A stretch of DNA of 64,000 nt from Brevundimonas pondensis (GTDB taxonomy: Bacteria > Pseudomonadota > Alphaproteobacteria > Caulobacterales > Caulobacteraceae), in assembly GCF_017487345.1 (NCBI RefSeq), contig NZ_CP062006.1:1308001-1372000 (forward strand), written 5' to 3'. The translations under genes were made by a program, and so were the position numbers. The notes under the pieces are model-generated. The model worked only from the letters and a program-made list of their open reading frames with translations, did not search any database and was not told the origin of the DNA. Below are positions 1 to 9,700 of this stretch, piece after piece (the stretch's first letter is position 1; each line of letters starts with the position of its first letter).

Positions 1-394
1 CACAGACCATCGGCGGAACATAGATTTGACCAGCGAGGACCGAGCGGAAGCCGGCAGCCATCTCGGCGGCGGCGAACTGCTTGGGAACATAACCATGGGC
101 GCCTGCGGCCAGGGCGTTCAGGATTGAGCGTCGGGCCTGGGGCCAGGCCACCACCACCACCTTGAGGTCCGGTTGATGGCGACGAAGATGGCGCACGCCG
201 TCCAGGGCGTTCATGCCCGGCAGGTCAAGGTCCACAGAGAGCATCCTGGTGTCCGGCGCGGCCAACAGGCCGCGGAGGACGCCCGCATAGTCTGCCTCCT
301 CACGGATGTCGGCAGCCGCCAGGTGGTTGTGCAATGTGGCGACCAGCCCGGCGCGGTAAAGGGGCTGGGCGTCCGCCACCATAATCGTTTCCAT
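1..394 (-). CDS. Response regulator, receiver domain (partial, runs off the window)
   Basis: The reading frame starts at 394 and is open to the window edge, giving about 131 residues of an N-terminal receiver domain. It begins METIMVADAQPLYRAGL, where the acidic pocket follows the first beta strand. The phospho-acceptor Asp lies in VDLDLPGMNALDG, and the conserved Lys is in GYVPKQFAAAEM. The PLYRAGL opening is typical of NarL/LuxR-family regulators, so a C-terminal helix-turn-helix is expected beyond the edge but is not visible. A GAGGG sits directly upstream, so the start could instead be the ATG at 382. It lies downstream of and parallel to the type I secretion genes, separated by an AT-rich spacer that probably carries its own promoter. 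Its role in controlling them is a guess. Confidence 0.8.
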   Translation of the reverse strand, partial: METIMVADAQPLYRAGLVATLHNHLAAADIREEADYAGVLRGLLAAPDTRMLSVDLDLPGMNALDGVRHLRRHQPDLKVVVVAWPQARRSILNALAAGAHGYVPKQFAAAEMAAGFRSVLAGQIYVPPMVC

Positions 395-610
395 CCCTCA
401 GCCCATCACTCGAATGCGGTTCCGTTTTGCTGACAAAATGCTGCCACATATATCAGTATTCGCAATCATTAAATCGCAGCGTTATGCTTCTGTCTTTGTT
501 TTCGTTATATGTTTGCTGCTTGATAATGATCGGCGAAAACATTCATTTTATTATGTTGTATCAAATGATGCGGTAATGATTGTTTTTTCGCCTTTCAGGT
601 GTTTGGGCTT
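395..610. other. AT-rich intergenic spacer
   Basis: This stretch between the adaptor gene and the response regulator is strikingly AT-rich, especially 430-600, in a window that is otherwise strongly GC-rich. I see no convincing gene; a 66-codon frame at 414-614 has no family resemblance and an atypical composition. The spacer probably holds the promoter of the response regulator on the minus strand and the 3' end of the secretion operon. I could not identify a strong terminator hairpin. Confidence 0.5.
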
Positions 611-1957
611 TTAGTGCTCGCGGCCCGACCTCCAGAGCGTTTGAGTCAAGGGCTCCAGAAGATAGGTCAGGGCGCTGCGTGACCGTAGGGGGACCAGGAC
701 TTCGGCGGGCAGTCCTGCGCGCAGACCTGTGTCACCGCGCACCTGTTTGATCTTTTCCAGTTCAGTCGGCGGGACGACGACCTCGATTTCGAAGTAGCGG
801 GCGCCGGTGCGCGGGTCTTCGAAGCTGTCAGCGGAGACACGGCTGATGGATCCCTCGAGAATAGGCAGGTTTCGTTCCTGGAGCGCGGAGAAACGGACCT
901 GGGTCTTCATTCCGGGTTTCAGATCGTCGGCATCGGACGGCGCGGCGCGGGCCTCTACGACCAGTGCGCGGTCCTGGGGCACGATCTCCATGATAACTGA
1001 ACCGGCCCCCACCACGCCGCCGACGGTGAAGGTGGTCAGACCCACCACCCTGCCGCTGGATGGGGCGCGTATGACGGAACGGCTGATTTGTTCGCGAAGG
1101 GCGGAAATTTTGGGCTGTGTTTCGTCCAGGCGTTGCTGGATGACACCGAGTTCGGCAGCGATTTCCTCCAGTCGCGCGCGATCCAGAGAGACCATCTGCA
1201 GACGGGTTTCGCCTATGGCTTCGGAGGTGCGTGCGGAATCGGCGCGCAGGGCGCCGTACTGCCCGTCCAGTTCCGCAGCGCTGCGCTCCATGGCGCGAAT
1301 ACGGTTCACAGCGACGAAGCCCTCGGGCAGCAGCCGTCGCATGCCGGTCAGCTCGTCGCTCAGCAACCTTTGCTGCTCACGATTGGAGGTCATCTGATGC
1401 GACAGGCCGCCAATCTGTTCCGATTGTTGCCTTATGCGCTGCGACAGGACCGCGCGCTCGGTCTGGATTGAAGCCCGCCGTGCAGTCAGCAACTGTTGCT
1501 GGCCAGCCAAGGCCTCTTCAGCCAGGGCCGCGTCTCCAGGAGGCAGGGCGGCGAATTCCGGCGGCGGCGTCATGGCGACGCGCCCGTCCTGTTCTGCGTT
1601 GAGACGCGCCTGTCGCGCCAGAAGCGAGATGACTTCGCTGGTCATGGCGCGTTCGGATGCGATCAGTTCAGGCGTCGCGACGCGCAGCAGGGGCTGACCG
1701 GTGCGGACGGTTTGCCCCTCCGTGACATAAAGGCCGGTAACGACCCCGCCGTCACTGTGCTGCACGGCCTGACGATTGCCGGACACTGCGACCACGCCAT
1801 CGGCCATGGCGCCTGAATCCAGGGGTACGAAGGCGGCCCACCCCAGGAAGCCCAGGAAGAAGGCGCCGGCGATGAAAAGGCCGATCCGCGCCTCTCGGTG
1901 AGGCGCGTCCAGGGTCTCCAGAGCCGTATCGGCCTTTGTCTGATTGACGGCGGTCAT
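611..1957 (-). CDS. HlyD-family periplasmic adaptor of a type I secretion system (PrtE-like)
   Basis: This 448-residue protein is the membrane fusion protein linking the inner-membrane ABC exporter to an outer-membrane TolC-type channel. It has a short cytoplasmic N-terminus, one membrane segment at about 24-45, a first lipoyl half-motif around 69-92 (GGVVTGLYVTEGQTV), a long coiled-coil hairpin at about 100-290, and the second lipoyl half near 292-325 (VIRAPSSGRVVGL). A beta-barrel region and a conserved C-terminus follow. This order and length are typical of the HlyD/PrtE/AprE family. The start codon comes one base after the stop of the ABC exporter gene, so the two are translated as an operon. 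No outer-membrane channel gene lies nearby, so a TolC encoded elsewhere must be used. Confidence 0.95.
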   Translation of the reverse strand: MTAVNQTKADTALETLDAPHREARIGLFIAGAFFLGFLGWAAFVPLDSGAMADGVVAVSGNRQAVQHSDGGVVTGLYVTEGQTVRTGQPLLRVATPELIASERAMTSEVISLLARQARLNAEQDGRVAMTPPPEFAALPPGDAALAEEALAGQQQLLTARRASIQTERAVLSQRIRQQSEQIGGLSHQMTSNREQQRLLSDELTGMRRLLPEGFVAVNRIRAMERSAAELDGQYGALRADSARTSEAIGETRLQMVSLDRARLEEIAAELGVIQQRLDETQPKISALREQISRSVIRAPSSGRVVGLTTFTVGGVVGAGSVIMEIVPQDRALVVEARAAPSDADDLKPGMKTQVRFSALQERNLPILEGSISRVSADSFEDPRTGARYFEIEVVVPPTELEKIKQVRGDTGLRAGLPAEVLVPLRSRSALTYLLEPLTQTLWRSGREH

Positions 1958-1958
1958 G

Positions 1959-3707
1959 TCAGCGAGCCTTCATGTTGACGACGTTGGCCGCGGCGGTGAC
2001 CGTCGCGAGCGCGGCGCGGACTTCGGATTGAGGGCCCTGGCGCTCGATCATGCCGTTGCTGAGCACTGCCAGACGATCGACGTTGCGCAGGACGGATGCA
2101 CGATGCGCCACGATCAGGACGGCTGCGCCTCGCGCCTTGGCCGCGTCCATGGCGCTGACCAGAGCCTGTTCGCCCTCGGCGTCCAGCGCAGAACTGGGCT
2201 CGTCCAGGATCAGCACCCTGGGGTCGTCGTACAGGGCGCGAGCCAAGGCGATACGCTGGGCTTGACCCCCGGACAGTCCCTGGCCGCCCGGACCGACCGG
2301 TGCATTGTAGCCGCCGGGCATGTGCAGGATCATTTGATGCACGCCCGCCTTGGTCGCGGCGTCGATAACCTTGCGATCTATGTCGTCCTGGGGATCGCCG
2401 CGATCGGCGGCGAAGCGGCAGATGTTCTCACTGATCGTCCCTGCGAACAGACCGCTGTCCTGGGGAACGTAACCGATATGGCGCGCCAGTTCTTCCGGGT
2501 CCCAGTCGGTGTAGTTTGCTTCGTCGATGCGGACATTGCCGCCGTCCGGCGCCAAGGCTCCGGCGACAACTCGCGCCAGGGTGGACTTGCCAGCCCCTGA
2601 CACGCCGATCAGCCCCAGAATGTCACCGGGGATAAGCCAGATAGACACTGCGCGGAGCAGGTAAGCCGTTCCCTCGGGATTGCGGATACTGACATTCGTC
2701 AGTTCGACATAGCCTTCCGGCGGCGGCAGCAGCATGGGCGGACGGTCCAAAGCGTCGTTCTCACCCAGCAGATTGCGAAGCGTGCTGACCGCCTGACGCG
2801 CCTGGACGATGGACGGCCACGCCCCGACCGTCTGCTCTATGGGCTGAAGCGCGCGGCTGAGGAGGACCGAGCCGGCGATGATGGCGCCGATCGAAATCTC
2901 GCCGCGTATGGCCAGCCAGGCCGCCAGGCCGAGGGCCGGGGACTGCAGCGCCATTCGTGTAAACTTGACCAGGGCGTTGTAGCGGCTGCCGCGCAACTGA
3001 ATTTCGACGCCGCCGGCGAGCGCTTCAGACCGCGCGGCCAATTGGCGAGTGACCATAGCCTGGCGCATGCCCAGCGCGCGAGCCACCTCGGCCATGCCGA
3101 CGGCGTCGTCATGCCCGGCCTGGGCCAGGGTGGCGGCCCTGTGATTTTGCGCAGCATGGCGGCGACTGCTGCTTTCATTGGCCAGGGCCAGGGCGATGAG
3201 CACGGCTCCGCCTCCTATGATGAGGCCGCCGAGCGCGGGGTGGATCATGAAGGCCACAACCAGATAGAGCGGCGTCCACGGCACATCCATCAGGGCGATG
3301 GCCGCGGGTCCGGCCAGGGTGGTGCGAAGCGTGTCGAATTCGCGCATGGCCTGAGCGGTGGACGGCTCGCCCGGTGCGACGCGGGGGCGCATCATCAAGC
3401 GGTTCAGTATCTGGCCGGCCAGGATCCGGTTAAGGCGAAGCGATGCGCGGGTCATGATCCGCACCCGCATGGCGTCCAGCGCCGCCAGGGTCGCCAGGGC
3501 GACGCCGACGATGACGGTCAGCCACAACAGGGTCAGCACGCCCCCGGTCGGCACCACACGATCATAGACCTGCATCATGTAGATGGTCGGCGCCAGGAAC
3601 AGCAGGTTCACCATGGCGCTGAAGAAGGCGGCCAGCCAGAAGTAGCGCCGGCAGGCCTTGAGTGCGACCTCGAAGGGTTTCGGCATGCCGCCCAGCGGGA
3701 TTTTCAT
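1959..3707 (-). CDS. Type I secretion ABC transporter, permease and ATPase (PrtD-like)
   Basis: This 582-residue half-transporter energises export of the neighbouring RTX protein. The N-terminal half carries about six membrane segments starting at about 22. The ATPase domain has Walker A GVSGAGKST near 368, the signature LSGGQAQRIALARAL near 477 and Walker B VLILDEP near 498. It lacks the N-terminal C39-like domain of HlyB and so belongs to the PrtD/AprD subfamily, which exports RTX proteases, lipases and large surface proteins. The start has a good AAGGAG site eight bases upstream. The gene lies 68 bases downstream of the RTX peroxidase gene, with a perfect hairpin in the gap, and directly upstream of the adaptor gene. 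The substrate assignment rests on this context. Confidence 0.96.
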   Translation of the reverse strand: MKIPLGGMPKPFEVALKACRRYFWLAAFFSAMVNLLFLAPTIYMMQVYDRVVPTGGVLTLLWLTVIVGVALATLAALDAMRVRIMTRASLRLNRILAGQILNRLMMRPRVAPGEPSTAQAMREFDTLRTTLAGPAAIALMDVPWTPLYLVVAFMIHPALGGLIIGGGAVLIALALANESSSRRHAAQNHRAATLAQAGHDDAVGMAEVARALGMRQAMVTRQLAARSEALAGGVEIQLRGSRYNALVKFTRMALQSPALGLAAWLAIRGEISIGAIIAGSVLLSRALQPIEQTVGAWPSIVQARQAVSTLRNLLGENDALDRPPMLLPPPEGYVELTNVSIRNPEGTAYLLRAVSIWLIPGDILGLIGVSGAGKSTLARVVAGALAPDGGNVRIDEANYTDWDPEELARHIGYVPQDSGLFAGTISENICRFAADRGDPQDDIDRKVIDAATKAGVHQMILHMPGGYNAPVGPGGQGLSGGQAQRIALARALYDDPRVLILDEPSSALDAEGEQALVSAMDAAKARGAAVLIVAHRASVLRNVDRLAVLSNGMIERQGPQSEVRAALATVTAAANVVNMKAR

Positions 3708-3739
3708 GGTGGTCTCTCCTTGGTCCCCGAAGCACAGGC

Positions 3740-3767
3740 GGCCTGCGCGGTGGAAACCGCGCAGGCC
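3740..3767 (-). promoter_or_regulatory. Perfect 12-bp hairpin between RTX substrate gene and its exporter
   Basis: GGCCTGCGCGGT and its exact complement flank a GGAA loop (read on the plus strand) in the 68-base gap between the peroxidase stop and the exporter start. No T-run follows on the minus strand, so it is not a classic intrinsic terminator. It is well placed to protect the 3' end of the substrate mRNA or to reduce read-through into the exporter genes, as hairpins between substrate and exporter genes do in other RTX operons. Confidence 0.6.
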
Positions 3768-3775
3768 TTGGGCGG

Positions 3776-6700
3776 TCAGCTGATGAGGTAGCCGTCGTCA
3801 TCCGGGTCCTGGATTGGATCCAGAACGCCGTTCATCAGCATCAAGGTCGAGTCGGAGTGGAAATGCCTGGACGTGAGGGGGCGAGCCAGGTGCTCGTTGA
3901 GATCGGCGGGATCACAGTCGAGCATTCGAGCCAGCGCCAATCCGGGAGCGAGAAGGAAGTCCCCGTTTGCCTGGCCTGTCGGATTCAGGGCCACGGGAGT
4001 TGCTGTTTCGCCCGTGGGCAGAGACGCGTCGGGCGTGGCGGGGGCAATGGGTGCGATGGGGCCGTTCAGGATGAAGGCGCCGGAAGACAGGTTGGCTCCG
4101 GAGACGCCTTCCAGGATCAGGGTCTGTGCGCCGATCGCGATGGCTGCGCCCGCCGCCGTGGATGTGATCGAGACCTGGGAGGCGAAGTTCGCCGCCGTCA
4201 CACCCATGGCGCTGAGGTCAAGGCGGTCCTGCCCCATGACGAAGTCGGTGACATGATCGCCGCCGCCGAACACGAAGATATCGTCGCCGGACCCGCCGGT
4301 CAGAATGTCGTCGCCCGATCCGCCGTCAAGGACGTCGTCGCCGGACCCGCCGTTGAGCATGTCGTCGCCGGACCCGCCCGACAGCCGGTCATCACCCGAA
4401 CCGCCTTCGAGAGCGTCGTCGCCAGACCCGCCTGACAACTGATCGTCACCCGACCCGCCGAGCAGTCGGTCGTCACCGGATCCGCCGTGCAATACGTCGT
4501 CGCCGGAGCCGCCTGACAACTGGTCGTCGCCCGATCCCCCAGTCATCTGATCATTGGCTGAGGTTCCTGTCATGACCTGACCAGCCACGCCGGCGGGCGG
4601 AGGCACGATCACGCTGTCGTCGTCGTCGTCATCATCGTCGTCGGGGACGTGGTCATCGTCATCATCATCATCATCGATGACGTCGTCATCGTCGTCATCG
4701 CCAGGAATATCGTCGTCGTCATCATCGTCGTCAGGAACGTCATCATCATCGTCCTGAGGCGGCGCGTCGGGTTGGAAAACGAACTCCGGAAGATCGGTCA
4801 GGCCGGTGTTCCGCATGATGATTTCGGAGAAGGTGAGGGCGTTGCCCTGGAAGATCGAGTCGTCGAAGATCTCGAGGTAGTAGAGCCTGTCGCCATGCTG
4901 CAGCCGGTTGAGCTGGTCCAGGAAGATGTAGCCGAAGGTCGAGCCGAGTTGACCGTGCATGGGTCGCTCCGCCAGACCGCCGACCCACAGGTCCATCGTT
5001 TCAAAGCCTTCTGGATAGGCGGCCTTCAACTGGGTGATGAAGGCATTGCTCAACTGGTTGCGGGCCTGGAAATCGTCCCATCCCGAATAGGGGCGCAGCC
5101 GGGCGTCGCCGGTCTGTTCAAAGAGATCCGCGCGCACGGTGTTGAAGGGGGCGATGCCCACGTCGCGACCGCGGAAGATGTTGAGCGCGGCCAGGTCGAG
5201 CGGTCGACCCACCAGCTGATTGCGCAGGGCGTTGACCACGTCCACGTCTATGGCCTGATGCGGGGTGGCGGCGGCTCCCGCCAGGATGGCGTCCACACCT
5301 AGCGACGCCAGGGTCTGTGGGCTCAGGAAGGCGTTGACCAGCGACATCTGCTGCAGCGCGCCGTTCGCATCCACATAGCTGACCGTCTCGTTCAGCATGG
5401 AGTGGCCGAAACGGAAGGCGGCCTGGGCGAACTCCAGCGAGATGGAGGCGTCGACCGTTGGATCATAGCCTTCGAAGCCATGCTCTTCGTCGTCGCCGAG
5501 GCCGCCGCCCATCGCCTGGGCGAACTCGGTGAAGACGACCCGCTGATATTCCGCGATGTTCATGATGCGCGCGGCCTGGAAATACTCCTCTTCGGTCCAG
5601 GCGCCGTTGGTCGACTCCTTCAGCCTGTCGACCCAGTGGTTATGGTTGCGTTCCCAGATCGTATGGATCGAGGTCAGCATCAGGTTCTCATTGCCGCGCC
5701 CGTCCCCGACCACGTAGTAGTGACCGATAGCGTCCAGATCGAGGATCGGCTGACCTGTGCCGGGATCGGTCTTGTAGACGGGTACGAAGTCGATCAGCAG
5801 CGGCTGGCCGGTGCCGTCGTAGTTGGCGATGTCCTCTGCTGTCAGCTCCTGACCGCCGGTCATGATCCGGTAGTTGGCGCGGATGTCGTCCAGTGTCGGC
5901 AGGGTGGGGCGACCGGTGCTGTCCAGGCCGCCGCTCAGCAGGTGGGCGGTCTGTCTGGGTTGGCCGTCGGGTCCGATTTCCCATTTTCTGAGCAGGTCGG
6001 TGATGGCCTCGTGCGAGCCGTAGGCCTGGTTCTGATCGACGTAGGGCGAGGTGTCGTTGATATACCGGGCGGCGATTTCATCGCCGTTGTTCGGGATGCC
6101 GTCCGGGTCGATACCGGTGCCGGGCATGATGTTGCCGCGTGGCGCCGTGATCGGGAAGGAAGGCGAGCCGATCGGCATGGAGCCGGGCGCGCCCTTGCTG
6201 AGGAAGTCCAGGCCGTGGTCGAAATACTGGCCGAAGGCGGTCAGAAGGGCCGTCCCCCCAAAGGCGTTGGGCGTGCTTTCCTCGACGCCGTCGCCGTTGT
6301 TGTCCTGATTGGAGATCAGGTCAGAGATCTGGCGCGGGGTCAGGGTTGTTTGACGGACGCCGGATGCGCCGTCGGTGTAGTAGGCGTCGGTCAGGCGGAT
6401 GAAGGGCTGGCCAGCGTTGGCCTGGGTCGGATCCGCCTGGTTGTTGCCCAGACCGGAGGCGTCGCGGGTCAGGCCGTCACGGACCATCTGCAGCAGATCG
6501 CGGATGTCCTCACCGTCCAGAGGCAGATCGAAGGCGCCGTTGGACAGGGGCGGCGGTGGGTTGTCACCGCCCAGGCTGGGGTTGCCGAAGTAGGTGATGC
6601 TGTGTTCGCCGGTCGACAGGGTGGTGCTGCCGTTGGCGTTTCTGGTCCGGGTGCAGTCCTGCAGGCTGACGCCGTCGGGCAGCTCAAGCACGTCCTGGGA

Positions 6701-9700
6701 TCGCAAGGTTCCGATGATGGTGTCGTCTCCGCCCAGTGAGCGGAAGACGATCCGGTGCGAGGACTGCAGGCCCGAAATATCGACGACATCATTTCCGGCC
6801 GACCCGTTCAGCGTGATGGTGCTGGTCGACAGAGAGGTCGGGGCGAAGTCGCCGTGAGTGACGAAGGTGTCCCCGCCGCCGCCGCCGGCGATCACGATCT
6901 CCTCGATTTCGGACATCTGGGTGATGATCGAGGCGAAGTTGGTGCCGTTGCGGGTGACGATGATCTCGACCCCGGGCGCCAGGCCCAATGAGGCCAGGCC
7001 GTTGGCCAGGCTGAAGCTGGCCCAGGCCGCGCGGGTCCAGACGTGATAGGTCTCGGCCGAGGCGTCGCCGTTGATCACGACAGTGTCGCCGCCGGGGCCT
7101 TCGAGCCCGCCGTTGATGGTGTCGCGGCCATCGCCCACGTTCCAGATGATGGTGTCGTCGCCGGCGCCGCCGTTGAGCGTGTCATTGCCCGTGCCGCCCG
7201 AGAGCGTGTCGTCTCCGGCATCACCGTTGAGAGTATCGGTCCCGGCCTCGCCGTTCAGGATGTCGGCGCCGTTTCCGCCGTTGAGCGTGTCATTGCCAGC
7301 GCCGCCGTTCAGCAGGTCGTCGCCGCCCAGGCCGTTGAGCGTGTCATTGCCGCCCAGACCGTTCATGATGTCGGCGCCCAACAGGGTGCCGCTGACATTA
7401 TTGGCGCCGCCGGTGCCGTTGTAGAGCAGGCCCACGGGCGTGGTTGGGGCCGAAACGACCTGCTCGGGATTTCCGGCATTGTCGTTGAAGCTGACCACGG
7501 CGCGCAGCACCTGGTTCACCTGGCCGGCTCCGGGGGTGAAGGTCGCTGTCGTGGCGCCGGGAATATCGGCCCAGCTTCCGTCGCGCAGTTGCACCTGCCA
7601 CTGGATCGTGCGGCTGGACAGGTTGATCCCTTGAGCATCGCTGATGGCGGCGAAGTTCAGGGTCAGCGGCTGGCCCTGGGTCGGGGTCGTGTCGCTGATG
7701 ACAGGGGCGCCGACGGCGGGGGTGTTGAACAGGCCCGCCGTGTTCAGCGTCACGTCGGCGAACTGCAGCCGCTCGATATTGTACAGACGGTCGACGCCGT
7801 CGGACACCCGACCCAGGCCGGGCGTCACGGTCACATGGGTGACGATGATTCCGCCGTCCGCCGCCTGGGTGAATTCATAGTTGTCGCGCAGATCCCAGAA
7901 GACGGCGGTGTCGATGTCGCCGGTCTGCCCGCCGTTCAGGACCTCGCGCACGATATGCAACTGGGTCGGCGTGATCACCCGGTCGATCATCAACTGGAAC
8001 ACCGACTTGCCCTGCCAGGCGGCGGGGATGTCGGCGCTCGTGCCGAAGACGTGCTTCAGGCTGGTGATCGTGCCGATCTCGTTGGCTGCCGTGTTGGCCT
8101 GATCGGGGGCGGTGATGCGGATGCGCACGTTCAGCCAGCGGTCGCCGTCCAGAACATCGTCGCCGCCATTGCCCTGCAGCCGGTCGCTGCCGCCGCCGCC
8201 CAGCAGGATGTTGCCGCTGTTGAAGGCGACCAGGGCTTCCAGTTGCTCGGCCGTGGCGCCGACCGGGGCTGTGTCGATCAGGTCGCTGAGCAGCGCGCGC
8301 AGACCGTCGATGCGGTTCACCCCGGCCTGGGTCAACTCGTCGTTGAAGAAGACGCCTTCGTTGGCGGCGACCAGATCGGGGGTGATCGGGCCGACGGGGC
8401 CGTCGTTCGCCGCCGCCGTGCGGTCGTCGCCGATCAGGGTGTCGTTGCGGCTCCAGCCAGACAGGGCCTCCACCTTGTCGAAGCGGTTGCGCAGGATGTC
8501 CTGTTGTTCGGTGGTGAAGATCTTGATGCGCATATCGGCGTAGCCGTCGATATTGGCGCCCTGGAAGGTGGCCCAGTCGAAGCCGAACATGCCTTCGCTG
8601 CGCATGACGCTTTCGCCCTGGACCATGATGTCGTCGCCGGACTCGGCGTCGAAGTCATGCTCGTCCGAGCCGGCGAACATCACGTCGTGGCCGATGATGG
8701 TCGAGTTGAAGAAGAGCTCCGAGTTGTCGCCGGCGGTAGTGTCGAAACCGGCGCCCGCCTCGATCCAGTCGTCGCCTTCGTTGCCCATCAGGAAGTCGAC
8801 GCCGTCGCCGCCCAGGATGAAGTCATCGCCCTGTCCCGCGAACACCTCGGTATCATCGACGCCGACGAAGAAGACGTCCTTGCCGGTCCCGCCCATCAGG
8901 ATGTCGAGGCCGTTGGAGTTGGCGATGACGTCATTGCCGCCTTCGCCTTTGAGGAAATCGCCGCTGTCGCCGCTGTCGGTGATGATGTCGTCGCCGTCGC
9001 CGCCGTTGACCAGATCGACGCCGGCGCCGGATTCGATCCGGTCGTTCCCGGCGCCGCCCCAGACGGAGTCGTCGCCGAAGTCGGTGATGATGGTGTCGGC
9101 GCCGCTGGTGCCGCCGACCGAGACGTGCTCGCCGCCGGTGAAGCGCAGGAAGTTGGTTTCAATCGCCGCAGTCAGCGGGTCATCACGCTGTACCTTTCCT
9201 CGCCCCAGACCTTCTAGAACCGGGTCGTTGCCGGTCGGGTCGGCCCCCAGTTGCATGGCGGCGTTGACTTCCAGATAGAAGTCATAGTTGGCGAAGACAT
9301 TGACCCCCAGGTGCCGGTCGACGATGTCGTCGCCGGTGCCGCGAATGCCGTCGGGGCCGGGATCAGACAGGGCGCTGTTCTTCAGGATCAGCTTCGAGAA
9401 GGAGTTTTCCTCAAGCTGGTTCAGGAAGTTCAGGCCTTGGGTGCGCGTCAGATAATAGAAGCGGTCCCCGTCCTGGAGGTTCTCCAACTGGGCTTCGAAG
9501 ATGGCGTTGAAGGTCGAGCCCAGCATGCCGCCGAAAGGCATCTTCTTTTCGGCAAGACCGCCGATCCACAGGTCGATGGCGTTGACGCCGGTGGTGGCCG
9601 CCGGGCCATTGAGCCATGCGATGCGCGCCGCCCTTTCGCTCGCGGTCTCGCCCGCCACGCCGAAGACCAGGTCCCAGGCCGCGTCGCGCTTGTCCGCCGA

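Noticed and set aside
414..614. 66-codon frame in the AT-rich spacer
   Set aside because: It has no ribosome-binding site or family resemblance and overlaps the 3' end of the adaptor gene.
4272..4543. Regular 27-bp repeat considered as a CRISPR array
   Set aside because: Units are contiguous without spacers, are in frame and encode RTX nonapeptides.
7043..9217. 724-codon open frame on the plus strand inside the peroxidase gene
   Set aside because: It is the antisense shadow of a GC-rich repetitive coding region, has Val/Ala/Gly-rich sequence without domain resemblance, and the minus-strand gene explains the region fully.
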